From an uncultured Glaciecola sp. (GTDB lineage Bacteria > Pseudomonadota > Gammaproteobacteria > Enterobacterales > Alteromonadaceae), in assembly GCF_937770335.1 (NCBI RefSeq), contig NZ_CALJHY010000007.1, forward strand, positions 248,001 to 312,000: a stretch of 64,000 bases of DNA, given 5' to 3'. The notes beneath the pieces were generated by a model. That model made no database searches. It worked only from the letters and a program-made list of their open reading frames with translations, and had not been told where the DNA came from. The position numbers and the translations under genes were made by a program. Positions 47,705 through 56,416 of this stretch are shown here, piece after piece; the stretch's first letter is position 1; the number at the start of each line of letters is the position of its first letter.

Positions 47705-48709
47705 GTGTATTCTTTAGTTCAAAAATTTTTATTAAGTCGCGATCCAGAATGGAGTCACGACGTTTCCATCGGCTTTCTTAAACATTCTCAACATAATTTT
47801 ATGTCAGGCTTTTATGCACAGGAACTGCCGGAAAAACCGGTGAATTGCTTAGGGATGACATTCAAAAATGCGATAGGTTTAGCTGCAGGCTTGGATAAAA
47901 ACGGTGAGTGCATCGATGCTTTCGCTGCTATGGGCTTTGGTTTCATCGAAGTAGGGACCGTGACTCCAAAAGCACAGGCTGGTAACGACAAACCTCGACT
48001 GTTCCGATTGGCCGAACATAACGCAATCATTAACCGAATGGGATTCAATAATAAAGGTGTTGATTATTTGGTAGAGCAAGTAAAAAAATCTAAGTACAAA
48101 GGCATCTTGGGCATTAATATTGGTAAAAATAAAACCACACCCGATGAAAGCGCTTTAGACGACTATTTGTATTGCTTGGACAAAGTATATGCTTTTGCTT
48201 CTTATATTACTGTCAATATTTCTTCTCCAAACACGCCCGGTTTGCGTAATTTGCAATATGGCGAAGCGCTCGATAATTTATTAGCCGGTCTGAAAAAACG
48301 GCAACTAGTACTGCAAATAGAACATAAAAAATATGTGCCAATATTAATAAAAATTGCACCAGACTTGAGTGAAGATCAAGTTAAATCGATTGCAGCATCC
48401 TTAATAAATTCAAAAATGGATGGTGTAATTGCCACCAATACGACGCTCGATCGTGAACGTGTTCAGGACCATGAGTATGCTAATGAAGCCGGCGGTTTGA
48501 GTGGCGAAGTACTCACTGAACAGAGCCTTAGTATCACAAAAATACTAGCGGAAGCTTTGGGTGGGAAAATGCCAATTATTGGTGTGGGTGGCATTAGCAA
48601 CCCGCATGATGTAACACGTAGAATTCAAGCAGGGGCTACATTAGTTCAGGTTTATTCATCTTTCATTTACCAAGGTCCACAACTTATAAAGGAGCTTGTT
48701 AATGCATAA
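47705..48709 (+). CDS. pyrD: Dihydroorotate dehydrogenase (quinone), class 2
   Basis: This 334-residue FMN enzyme oxidises dihydroorotate to orotate in pyrimidine synthesis and passes electrons to the quinone pool, peripherally bound to the inner membrane. Family blocks are [16 protein letters not shown] near residue 57, [15 protein letters not shown] near 77, and [17 protein letters not shown], which holds the catalytic serine of class 2 enzymes. Its N-terminal helix ([15 protein letters not shown]) is the class 2 quinone tunnel segment. Translation starts at GTG 47705 behind GGGGA. Its last eight bases overlap the next gene. Confidence 0.95.
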   Translation: MYSLVQKFLLSRDPEWSHDVSIGFLKHSQHNFMSGFYAQELPEKPVNCLGMTFKNAIGLAAGLDKNGECIDAFAAMGFGFIEVGTVTPKAQAGNDKPRLFRLAEHNAIINRMGFNNKGVDYLVEQVKKSKYKGILGINIGKNKTTPDESALDDYLYCLDKVYAFASYITVNISSPNTPGLRNLQYGEALDNLLAGLKKRQLVLQIEHKKYVPILIKIAPDLSEDQVKSIAASLINSKMDGVIATNTTLDRERVQDHEYANEAGGLSGEVLTEQSLSITKILAEALGGKMPIIGVGGISNPHDVTRRIQAGATLVQVYSSFIYQGPQLIKELVNA

Positions 48710-50921
48710 GCTAATCGTAACCACATCTAAAGGGCTCGACGAACTTCTAAAAACAGAAGTAGAGCAAATCCTTCGAAAGTTTAATCTTGAGAATCCGATT
48801 TTAGATAGAAGCACTAGTGTATCCTCAGAGGATATCAGTGATGACTATGAATTACCGACGTTGCAGCTACAACCCGGCCAAGTCTCTTTTATCGGAAGCT
48901 TAAAAGACGCGTATCAACTATGTCTTCATTCACGACTCGCTAATAGAGTTTTATTGGTTGTCGCAGAGGGCAAAGTAAATAGTGCGGAAGAACTATATGA
49001 TGTTGCTAAAGAAGCTGATTGGCCGTCACAGTTCGACACTTATGTACCGTTCATGATCCAGTTTAATGGTACTAATAATGCGATTAATAATAGTCAGTTT
49101 GGCGCATTAAAAGTGAAAGATGCCATTGTCGATCAATTCCAAGAAGCCGGCCATGAGCGCCCATCGGTAGACAAACTTAAGCCTGGGATCGTCATTCAAG
49201 CAAGATTGAGACGCGATAATCTAAATTTATGTATCGACCTTTCGGGTGGCAGTTTACATAAAAGAGGTTATCGTGACGGTGCGGGTGAAGCACCGTTAAA
49301 GGAACATGTTGCTGCGGGCATACTGATGCGCAGTGGCTGGGCGCAAAACACAAACAAGGTGCTATTGGACCCAATGTGTGGTTCTGGGACCATTCCTATT
49401 GAAGCTGCAATGATGGCAGCCAATATACCGCCTAATTTAGGTAAAGAAACATGGGGGTTTGAGCATTGGAATTTGCATGAACCAGGGGTATTTAGTGACG
49501 TTGTAGAACAAGCTAAAATGCATATCACGGTGCCTAGTGCAGCCATCTATGCTTACGATTTAAGTACTACGTTAGTTGACCTGGCGGAGCAAAATGCAGT
49601 GAGGGCAGGCGTAGCAGATTACATAACATTTAAACAATGTGATGTATTGGATGCAGTTGTCGTTGATGGCGAACCAAAGACAAGCTCTACAGAGTCCGCA
49701 AATGGTGAAACTGACGGTAAAGGCTATATCGTATCCAATCCACCTTACGGTGAACGACTCGGTGACTATACCTCATTGCTTCCATTATTTGACAAGCTTG
49801 GGCATCATCTAAAAAAACATTTTGCGCTTTGGAACGTTTCTTTATTGAGTTCAAATCAAGACCTACTGAAAGCACTAAAACTCAGATATACAAAAAGCTA
49901 TAAACTAATGAACGGTAAACTTGAGTGTGTACTCATGAATTATCAAATTAGCGGCCAAAATCTTGAGATATTCGAGAGTCAAACTGATGAAAATCATGAG
50001 TTTGCTAATCGCTTACGTAAGAACTTAAAAAGACTTAAGCCATGGATAAAACGCAGTAACACTAATGCATATCGAATTTATGACGCGGACTTACCGCACT
50101 ACAATCTTGCCATTGATATATATAATGATTGGGTAGTAGTTCAAGAGTATGCAGCTCCAAAAGATGTACCTGAAGAAAAAGCGAAGCAACGTTTGCAAGA
50201 AGCACTAATTCATATACCAAAAGTATTAGGCATTCCAGCTAGTAAAATGTCAGTAAAAGTTCGCCGCCAAAACAAAGGTAAAGAGCAATATGAAAAGGTG
50301 GCTCAGAAAGGGCAGCGAGTCATTGTTCACGAGCACGATGCGCAGTTCTATATTAATCCAACCGATTATTTGGACGTGGGTTTGTTTTTAGATCATCGTG
50401 ATACTAGATTGCTCTTCAAACAACACTGTGAGAACAAAGATGTGCTTAACTTATTTGGATACACCGGTAGTGTGTCAGTTCATGCTGCACAGGGCAGAGC
50501 GAAGAGTGTAACAACGGTTGATATGTCGAACACCTATTTAGATTGGGCAAAAGACAATTTTGCATTGAATAAAATAAACGGTCCATTCCAATTTGTTCAA
50601 GCTGATTGTTTGAAATGGTTAACTAGACAGCACGGTAAATATGATTTGATGTTTATTGATCCACCGTCGTTTTCAAATTCTAAAAGAATGGATGATACGT
50701 GGGATGTGCAGCGAGATTACGTTAGCTTGTTGAGCGACGCTAAAGATTGTCTAAAAGAAAACGGAAAAATATTTTTCAGTACTAATTTGCGTCAGTTTAA
50801 AATTGATCAGGAAGCGGTTGAAGCACTTGGGTTTACAATAGAAGACATTACCCAAAAGTCGATACCTGAAGATTTTAAACGTAATCCAAAAATTCATAAG
50901 TGTTGGATTTTGAGCGCGTGA
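48702..50921 (+). CDS. rlmL: Bifunctional 23S rRNA methyltransferase RlmKL
   Basis: This 739-residue fusion methylates G2445 (N2, by the RlmL half) and G2069 (N7, by the RlmK half) of 23S rRNA. It has a THUMP domain (about 45-155), a first SAM domain with [15 protein letters not shown] and [12 protein letters not shown], and a second SAM domain with [17 protein letters not shown] and [12 protein letters not shown] chose ATG 48702, seven bases after AAGGAG; its start overlaps the end of pyrD by eight bases. The stop overlaps the GTG of the glutaredoxin gene. The gene order with pyrD is conserved in gammaproteobacteria. Confidence 0.95.
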   Translation: MHKLIVTTSKGLDELLKTEVEQILRKFNLENPILDRSTSVSSEDISDDYELPTLQLQPGQVSFIGSLKDAYQLCLHSRLANRVLLVVAEGKVNSAEELYDVAKEADWPSQFDTYVPFMIQFNGTNNAINNSQFGALKVKDAIVDQFQEAGHERPSVDKLKPGIVIQARLRRDNLNLCIDLSGGSLHKRGYRDGAGEAPLKEHVAAGILMRSGWAQNTNKVLLDPMCGSGTIPIEAAMMAANIPPNLGKETWGFEHWNLHEPGVFSDVVEQAKMHITVPSAAIYAYDLSTTLVDLAEQNAVRAGVADYITFKQCDVLDAVVVDGEPKTSSTESANGETDGKGYIVSNPPYGERLGDYTSLLPLFDKLGHHLKKHFALWNVSLLSSNQDLLKALKLRYTKSYKLMNGKLECVLMNYQISGQNLEIFESQTDENHEFANRLRKNLKRLKPWIKRSNTNAYRIYDADLPHYNLAIDIYNDWVVVQEYAAPKDVPEEKAKQRLQEALIHIPKVLGIPASKMSVKVRRQNKGKEQYEKVAQKGQRVIVHEHDAQFYINPTDYLDVGLFLDHRDTRLLFKQHCENKDVLNLFGYTGSVSVHAAQGRAKSVTTVDMSNTYLDWAKDNFALNKINGPFQFVQADCLKWLTRQHGKYDLMFIDPPSFSNSKRMDDTWDVQRDYVSLLSDAKDCLKENGKIFFSTNLRQFKIDQEAVEALGFTIEDITQKSIPEDFKRNPKIHKCWILSA

Positions 50922-51205
50922 AATTAATTTTATATACCGGACCAAACTGTTCCTTGTGTGATTTAGCTATCGATATTATTGATAAATTCAGTGTGCTAAA
51001 TGCAGAGACAACAAATGAGTCTACTTTTCAACATAGTCCATCAGGTAGTCAATTAGAAAGAGTTGAACTAGAAATGATCAATATAAGAGATTCTGCAGGG
51101 TTGTATCACCTTTATGCCTCGAGAATTCCTGTATTGAAGAAAACGGATGATGAGTCCGAACTAGGTTGGCCATTTACACTTGAAGATGTAATCGAGTTTT
51201 TATAA
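50918..51205 (+). CDS. Glutaredoxin-like protein (DUF836 type)
   Basis: This 95-residue thioredoxin-fold protein has the redox motif CSLC near residues 10-13 (GPNCSLCDLA) and the cis-proline in RIPVLKKT. The C-terminal WPFTLEDVIEFL matches DUF836/glutaredoxin-2-like proteins found between rlmKL and uup in relatives. The start is GTG 50918, which shares bases with the rlmKL stop (GTGA). The loop at 27-50 is longer and more polar than usual. It probably reduces or glutathionylates an unknown partner in the cytoplasm. The next gene starts at the last base of its stop. Confidence 0.85.
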   Translation: MKLILYTGPNCSLCDLAIDIIDKFSVLNAETTNESTFQHSPSGSQLERVELEMINIRDSAGLYHLYASRIPVLKKTDDESELGWPFTLEDVIEFL

Positions 51206-53137
51206 TGAATTTAATGCAACTAAAAAACGCCTCTATCTTATTTGGGCAACCTCCATTGCTAGATAGGATCGCCTTAAATATACAGAGCGGCGAACGTGTG
51301 TGTGTGGTTGGTCGTAATGGTAGTGGAAAATCCACTCTTCTAAAAGTTATCGCAGGTGACACAAAGCTAGACGAAGGGCAAAATGATACTGCCAACGGGA
51401 ACTGTTGTTTCTAGGTTACCGCAAGACCCACCACAAGACATTAGCGGCGATATATTTGATTATGTTGCTGAAGGTTTGGAGGACGTAGCCCAAATACTCA
51501 AAGACTATCACCATATAATTAATATTATTGGTGATGACCCAAGTGAAAAAAACTTAAACCGAATGCAAGAGCTACAAGAGCAACTGGATTCGAGAAATGC
51601 ATGGCAATTTGAACAGCGCATTAGCAATGTACTAACACAACTACAACTTGAACCAGATCAAATTTTATCAGAATTATCAGGAGGGTGGAGACGAAAGGCC
51701 GCATTAGCGAGAGCGTTAGTGAGTGAGCCGGATCTTCTGTTACTGGATGAGCCGACTAACCACCTTGATATCGAAATGGTACAGTGGTTAGAGAAAGCGT
51801 TACTAAACTATAATGGTGCAATTATATTTATTAGCCATGACAGGGCTTTTATACGCAAGTTAGCTACGCGCATCGTCGATATAGATCGCGGACAAGTGGT
51901 TAGTTATCCTGGTAATTATGAAACTTATTTAGAGCAAAAGGCACATGATCTAGAAGTTGAGCAAACGAGCAATCGTGAGTTTGATAAGAAACTGGCAAAA
52001 GAAGAAGTGTGGATAAGACAAGGTGTCAAAGCCAGGCGCACAAGAAATGAAGGTCGAGTTAGAGCGCTTAAGGCACTCAGAGATGAATACAGTTCGCGTA
52101 GAAATGTAACAGGCAATGCAGTTATAAATCGAAATTCAGGTGGGAAATCAGGTAAACGTATATTTGAAACTGAAGGTTTATACTTCAATTTTGACGACAA
52201 AGTGCTGGTTGAAAACCTCAATTTACTGATTACACGTGGAGAAAAAATAGCGTTAATTGGTGGCAACGGTTGTGGTAAAAGCACACTTATTAAGTTGCTA
52301 CTAGGCGAGTTAGAAGCAAGTCAGGGTGACATATTCAGAGGAACCAATATAGAAGTTGCTTATTTTGATCAACATCGCACTGTGCTTGACCTTGATAAAT
52401 CGGTTATTGATGTCATCGCTGACGGTAAAAGAGAAGTTACGATTAACGGCAATACACGGCACGTTATGGGTTATTTGCAAGATTATTTGTTTTCGCCTGA
52501 GCACGTAAATGCGCCTGTATCAACGTTATCGGGTGGCGAAAGAAACAGGTTAGTATTAGCAAAACTGATGTTGAAACCCAGTAACTTGCTGGTACTCGAT
52601 GAACCAACGAACGATCTTGATGTCGAAACTCTCGAATTGCTGGAATCGTTGTTAGTAGATTACGAGGGAACCGTATTATTAGTAAGCCATGATAGGGAAT
52701 TTGTTGATAATGTGGTGACTTCAAGCTTAGTTTTTGAAGGTAACGGAATTATAAAACAATTCGTTGGTGGTTACACTGATATGCGAAGTTGGTATGATGA
52801 TAAAGCACGCTCGATAAAAAATATGGGCGAAGACGTTGTAAAGCAAACTAAAAGCAACGTAGTACAAGAAAAGCCGGTTAGTAGTGCTTCAACTAGAAGC
52901 CACAAAAAGCTATCATACAAAGATAATAAAGAACTCGAAGATTTACCAAAAAAAATTGAGAAAATGGAAGATGGACTAAAGAGTTTGCAACTGCAAGTCA
53001 CTGCTGCCGATTTTTATCAGAAAGCAGCTAATGTAACGCAACCGGTTCTCGACAAGTTAACAGACATTGAACAATTATTATCAGTTGCATACAAGCGCTG
53101 GGATGAATTGGAAAGTTTACAAAATAACGATCAGTAA
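51205..53137 (+). pseudogene. uup: uup, ABC-F ATPase gene disrupted by a one-base frameshift
   Basis: Uup-like sequence runs over the whole span but in two frames. The first frame (51205-51414) begins MNLMQLKNASILFGQ and holds the first Walker A (GRNGSGKSTLL), then ends in a TAG at 51412-51414. The second, +1 frame continues with TVVSRLPQDPP, a block that in intact Uup follows directly. Removing one G from the GGG at 51397-51399 restores a continuous reading ANGTVVSRL. The result would be a normal Uup of about 640 residues. This may be a real mutation, a sequencing or assembly error in a short G run, or a programmed frameshift; the first two are more likely. Confidence 0.8.
51383..53137 (+). 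CDS. uup: Main open frame of Uup: rest of ABC domain 1, ABC domain 2 and C-terminal coiled coil
   Basis: From ATG 51383 this 584-residue frame is intact but lacks the first Walker A. It contains signature LSGGWRRKAALARAL and Walker B LLLLDEPTNHLD of domain 1, the charged linker RQGVKARRTRNEGRVRAL, then domain 2 with Walker A GGNGCGKSTL, signature LSGGERNRLVLAKL and Walker B LLVLDEPTNDLD. A Lys/Glu-rich coiled coil follows (about 485-580), the part that binds DNA or ribosome in E. coli Uup. As a separate protein it could bind only one functional ATP set, so full activity is doubtful. DUF3466 gene follows by 11 bases. Confidence 0.75.
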   Translation: MILPTGTVVSRLPQDPPQDISGDIFDYVAEGLEDVAQILKDYHHIINIIGDDPSEKNLNRMQELQEQLDSRNAWQFEQRISNVLTQLQLEPDQILSELSGGWRRKAALARALVSEPDLLLLDEPTNHLDIEMVQWLEKALLNYNGAIIFISHDRAFIRKLATRIVDIDRGQVVSYPGNYETYLEQKAHDLEVEQTSNREFDKKLAKEEVWIRQGVKARRTRNEGRVRALKALRDEYSSRRNVTGNAVINRNSGGKSGKRIFETEGLYFNFDDKVLVENLNLLITRGEKIALIGGNGCGKSTLIKLLLGELEASQGDIFRGTNIEVAYFDQHRTVLDLDKSVIDVIADGKREVTINGNTRHVMGYLQDYLFSPEHVNAPVSTLSGGERNRLVLAKLMLKPSNLLVLDEPTNDLDVETLELLESLLVDYEGTVLLVSHDREFVDNVVTSSLVFEGNGIIKQFVGGYTDMRSWYDDKARSIKNMGEDVVKQTKSNVVQEKPVSSASTRSHKKLSYKDNKELEDLPKKIEKMEDGLKSLQLQVTAADFYQKAANVTQPVLDKLTDIEQLLSVAYKRWDELESLQNNDQ

Positions 53138-53148
53138 CAGGATAATTA

Positions 53149-54837
53149 ATGAAATTTACCCGATTGGCGTCAGCAGTGATACTTTGCACCGCATCGCTCC
53201 CAATATTAGCAGCATCATACACAGTAACTGAATTAGCAACAGACACGCTAGGCCAAAATCAATATGGTGTTTCGATCGATAATACAGGCACAATATTAAC
53301 TGTGGTTGAGAATATCTATAATGCTCCAATAGACTTATCTACTATAGACTTTGAAAGTGCTGAGATTATTGCGGGTTTAACAGACATTGAAGCGGCTAGG
53401 AATGGTCAATATAATCTTGCTGACTATACATTTTTAGTCAATAGGGCCATTGCCGGTTCAAGTAACTTTAGTTTTTTTACACAGCAGCTTGGGCGGTTCC
53501 AAGCCTATAAAACCTACGGTTCTGCAAATAATATTGAGTTTATTAACGCCTTCGATATCGAAACTGAAGCCTTGGATGGCTTTTCTCATTCCATGGAAAC
53601 TACACCAAGAGATTCAGCTGCAGGTACTCATATTGTCGGTAATACAGTAGGGCCATTTAGACCGATTGATTATGTAAACGAAGATGGCCTAGAAATAAAA
53701 TATATTTTAAGTGATTTTGACCGTCGTGCCTTTGTTCAGGTCGGAGAGAATGTCACGCCGTTATTGCCCACTGATACGACTTTAGGTGGAACAAGCCAAG
53801 TTAATAGTATTAATGCTAACTATGTGGTTGCTGGTAGTGGTTCTATTGCAGCGTCCACTGCACTGACTGCATCAGAAGCAGCCTGTGTTGATGAAACAAC
53901 TCGTGGCGATCAGCCAATTGAGGCATGTAATCGAAATATTATTCTGGCGACATCCGGCATAACTCGCACAAGACGCGCTGGTTTATGGTTACAACGTGCA
54001 CATGTATGGTCCTTAGATGTCGAAGGAACTGTTGTTAGTACTCAAACTTACGGTACTCTAATTACCGACGAAGAACCCGATTTACAAGGTTCAAGTCAGG
54101 CGTTGGATGTTAATAACAGCGGGATTTCTGTTGGTGTTGCGAGTATAAAAGCGGTGGATGGCACTGTAGTAACGACGGCTGCGGCTATGTTTTTGCAGAA
54201 TGGAGAGGTGGTACAAGTCTTAGAAGATCAAGACCTCCTGCCAAATAGTGCTATCGCTATTAATGACTCGGGTTACATTGTTGGGCTCAGGAGCCAGAGT
54301 ATCAATAGAATAGCTCGAAACAAAATGTTTATCTACAATATGAACGATGGTAACGTTACTTTCCCAACTGATTTTTTTGATAGTTCAAGTACTATTCCGC
54401 GTGCGATAAATAATAACAATCTAGTGGTTGGTTCTGCTGATATTGAAGCAACCAATGCCGTAAGTAGGAAAACAGCTGCATTTATCTATGATATTGAAGC
54501 TGACTCATTTACTGACTTGAACACACTCATCAGCTGTGACAGCCCGTTTAATTTAATTGAAGGGATATCCATTAATGATAACAATGAGATCATTGTATCG
54601 GCGTTAACTAAAAATCCAGCAAGAAATAGGCGGGGCGAGGCTATTAAGGACGATAACGGGGAAAATATCCTAACAGACACTGTTATTGCATTAAAACTTA
54701 ATCCAACTGGGGAGGCTCCGGCAGTTTGCTCAGACGAAGAGTTAGGCATTGAAGAACGACAAGCCGCAAGTACCGGAATATTTCTGTTTACTATACTCGC
54801 GTTTGCAACATTCTTTAGAAGACGTTTAAAAAGTTAA
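53149..54837 (+). CDS. DUF3466 family secreted protein with a degenerate C-terminal anchor
   Basis: This 562-residue protein has a signal peptide (1-21, ending ILA-A) and a long repetitive beta-rich body with motifs such as AIAINDSGYIVG and AINNNNLVVGSA, typical of DUF3466 propeller-like repeats. The C-terminus (STGIFLFTILAFATFFRRRLKS) is a transmembrane helix plus arginines, the layout of a GlyGly-CTERM or PEP-CTERM-like tail, but it lacks the glycine pair that rhombosortase needs. It may be inner-membrane anchored instead. ATG 53149 follows AGGATAA. Uup-DUF3466-rmf-fabA order is common in Alteromonadales. Confidence 0.85.
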   Translation: MKFTRLASAVILCTASLPILAASYTVTELATDTLGQNQYGVSIDNTGTILTVVENIYNAPIDLSTIDFESAEIIAGLTDIEAARNGQYNLADYTFLVNRAIAGSSNFSFFTQQLGRFQAYKTYGSANNIEFINAFDIETEALDGFSHSMETTPRDSAAGTHIVGNTVGPFRPIDYVNEDGLEIKYILSDFDRRAFVQVGENVTPLLPTDTTLGGTSQVNSINANYVVAGSGSIAASTALTASEAACVDETTRGDQPIEACNRNIILATSGITRTRRAGLWLQRAHVWSLDVEGTVVSTQTYGTLITDEEPDLQGSSQALDVNNSGISVGVASIKAVDGTVVTTAAAMFLQNGEVVQVLEDQDLLPNSAIAINDSGYIVGLRSQSINRIARNKMFIYNMNDGNVTFPTDFFDSSSTIPRAINNNNLVVGSADIEATNAVSRKTAAFIYDIEADSFTDLNTLISCDSPFNLIEGISINDNNEIIVSALTKNPARNRRGEAIKDDNGENILTDTVIALKLNPTGEAPAVCSDEELGIEERQAASTGIFLFTILAFATFFRRRLKS

Positions 54838-54856
54838 AATTTTATTTGCTATGATT

Positions 54857-54882
54857 AAAGCCCCGGTTTTCGGGGCTTTTTT
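54857..54882 (+). terminator. Rho-independent terminator after the DUF3466 gene
   Basis: AAAGCCCCG (54857-54865) pairs with CGGGGCTTT (54871-54879) around GTTTT and continues into T residues. It isolates rmf from the upstream operon. Confidence 0.92.
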
Positions 54883-54901
54883 CGTTTTAATAACTAAGCG
54901 G

Positions 54902-54923
54902 TCTATAAAAGCATTTTTATAGA
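54902..54923. promoter_or_regulatory. Palindrome upstream of rmf
   Basis: TCTATAAAA (54902-54910) and TTTTATAGA (54915-54923) form a perfect nine-bp inverted repeat around GCAT. It has no U-tract after it, so it is more likely an operator or structural element about 200 bases before rmf than a terminator. Confidence 0.35.
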
Positions 54924-55001
54924 TAAAATTAAACCAATTAAATATTTCAATACTTTTCAATATGTTATTCGAAAAATTGTAAAAACGTCAAAATTTAGAT
55001 G

Positions 55002-55030
55002 TTGAACTTTCTTTATCGAAACGCTATTTA
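55002..55030 (+). promoter_or_regulatory. Possible sigma-70 promoter of rmf
   Basis: TTGAAC (55002-55007) and TATTTA (55025-55030) are separated by 17 bases and lie 90 bases before the rmf start. In E. coli, rmf is induced in stationary phase by ppGpp; whether that holds here cannot be seen from sequence. Confidence 0.4.
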
Positions 55031-55119
55031 TAGATCCGTAGCAAAGGAAAGAAACGGTCTAAACTTACTTTTGATTTCACTTCCTTCTGTTGCATACTTT
55101 AGCCAAGAGAGGTCTATAT

Positions 55120-55296
55120 ATGAAAACACAAAAAAGAGATAAATTGACACGTGCCCATGCAAAAGGTTATCAAGCTGGGATCTCACATCGTTCAAAAGAG
55201 TTATGCCCATTTCAGGCAACTGATGTTCGTTCGGAATGGTTAGGGGGGTGGAGAGAAGCTCTCACCGATAGGCAAGCGGGCTTAGTAGGCCGTTAA
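55120..55296 (+). CDS. rmf: Ribosome modulation factor
   Basis: This 58-residue basic protein pairs 70S ribosomes into inactive 100S dimers in stationary phase. It aligns over nearly its whole length with E. coli RMF: KRDKLTRAHAKGYQAGI, SKELCPFQ and WLGGWREALTDR. The start is ATG 55120, seven bases after AAGAGAGG; an upstream extension does not match the family. It is monocistronic, between its own promoter region and a terminator shared with the convergent fabA. Confidence 0.95.
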   Translation: MKTQKRDKLTRAHAKGYQAGISHRSKELCPFQATDVRSEWLGGWREALTDRQAGLVGR

Positions 55297-55316
55297 TAAA
55301 GTAAATAATTTAAAAC

Positions 55317-55347
55317 AAAGAAGCCTGACTATTGTTAGGCTTCTTTC
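55317..55347. terminator. Bidirectional terminator between rmf and fabA
   Basis: AAAGAAGCCTGAC pairs with GTTAGGCTTCTTT, with one G-T pair, around TATT. A-rich and T-rich flanks allow use from both sides by the convergent genes. Confidence 0.8.
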
Positions 55348-55414
55348 GTTATATTCCAGAACAAGTGGCTTTACAGTAACCAATGTCGGGTTATTGAAAA
55401 AGCGTCAACTTATT

Positions 55415-55933
55415 TTAAAATGCGCTAGTATCTTGAAACAGACCTACTTTCAAGCCCTTCGCAACGTAAATTACCTTACCGTCGACTGATACAGTGCCGT
55501 CAGCCAAACCCATGTATAAGCGACGCTTAACGACGCGCTTCAGGTTTATCTCATACGTAACCTTTTTTGCTGTAGGCAGGATCTGACCAGTAAACTTAAC
55601 TTCGCCAACACCAAGCGCTCGACCTTTCCCTGGGCCACCAGACCAGCCAAGGAAAAATCCGACTAATTGCCACATCGCATCTAAACCTAAACAACCAGGC
55701 ATTACCGGGTCGCCGGGAAAGTGGCAATCAAAGAACCAAAGATCGGGAGTGATATCTAACTCAGCAATAATGTGGCCTTTGTCAAATTCACCGCCATCTT
55801 CTGTAATCTTTACGATCCTATCCATCATTAGCATATTTGGCGCAGGAAGTTGACTATTTCCAGGCCCAAACATTTCGCCTGTGCTGCATTTTAAGAGATC
55901 ATCTCTATCATATTCTGATTTTCTATTTGTCAT
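55415..55933 (-). CDS. fabA: 3-hydroxydecanoyl-ACP dehydratase/isomerase
   Basis: This 172-residue hotdog enzyme makes the cis double bond of bacterial unsaturated fatty acids. The catalytic pair is His71 and Asp85 in [21 protein letters not shown]. Length and text match E. coli FabA closely, including [18 protein letters not shown]. It acts on acyl-ACP in the cytoplasm. It is monocistronic on the minus strand, with a FabR-like palindrome upstream. Confidence 0.96.
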   Translation of the reverse strand: MTNRKSEYDRDDLLKCSTGEMFGPGNSQLPAPNMLMMDRIVKITEDGGEFDKGHIIAELDITPDLWFFDCHFPGDPVMPGCLGLDAMWQLVGFFLGWSGGPGKGRALGVGEVKFTGQILPTAKKVTYEINLKRVVKRRLYMGLADGTVSVDGKVIYVAKGLKVGLFQDTSAF

Positions 55934-55965
55934 ATCAAATACTAGTTTTCCAAAGTAGGGTGTAA

Positions 55966-55989
55966 TTTAGCGAACACTTGTAAGCTAAA
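55966..55989. promoter_or_regulatory. FabR-like palindrome in the fabA promoter region
   Basis: TTTAGCGAACAC and TTGTAAGCTAAA form an imperfect palindrome (nine of twelve positions symmetric). Its core AGCGAACACTTGTAAGCT resembles the E. coli FabR operator (AGCGTACACGTGTTAGCT, from memory). It lies 33 bases upstream of the fabA start, where a repressor would block transcription. The match is by eye only. Confidence 0.45.
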
Positions 55990-56078
55990 CAACTCCGAAC
56001 AGTGAATTATTCGAAAAAAAGTCGCTTTTTTGCAGTACACTGGTAAAACTGAATGTTTTTAAACCAAAATATGAATAA

Positions 56079-56399
56079 ATGAAGAATCCAAAAAAATCAG
56101 CAAACGCAGAAAAGCAAAAACGCTTTCGTGAAAAACAAAAATCTCTTGGCAAAAAAATGGTGAGAGGTTACGTCACGCCAGCAGCAATGGAAAACTATAA
56201 AGAAATAGTAGCCAAAACTGGCTGGACGGATAGTGATGTATTATCTAACGCATTACGCATAACCTTCGCAGCGTATAAGAATGGGCAAATTAGACTATTA
56301 AACCAATGGTTAACTGAGCAGGACCAAAAGAAGCGAGCGCTTATTGCAAAACAAGCTAAAGTGAATGAAAGCGAAGAAAAAGACGGAAAAAAGGAATAG
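56079..56399 (+). CDS. Small basic protein of unknown function
   Basis: This 106-residue cytoplasmic protein is Lys/Arg-rich at both ends (SANAEKQKRFREKQKSLGKK and QKKRALIAKQ) with a more ordered middle, RGYVTPAAMENYKEIVAKTG. The opening is like the K-R-Y-R-E-K start of many small proteobacterial and phage proteins that may bind DNA. The middle could be a ribbon-helix-helix or similar fold (strand, then helices), but I cannot assign a family. No ribosome site stands out before ATG 56079. It is divergent from fabA and ends 18 bases before the convergent photolyase-family gene. Confidence 0.55.
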   Translation: MKNPKKSANAEKQKRFREKQKSLGKKMVRGYVTPAAMENYKEIVAKTGWTDSDVLSNALRITFAAYKNGQIRLLNQWLTEQDQKKRALIAKQAKVNESEEKDGKKE

Positions 56400-56416
56400 T
56401 TGCTCTGTTAGTCTGA

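Noticed and set aside
51383-51420. Programmed +1 frameshifting in uup.
   Set aside because: There is no typical slippery site with a stimulatory structure, and Uup is not known to use frameshifting; a mutation or sequencing error is simpler.
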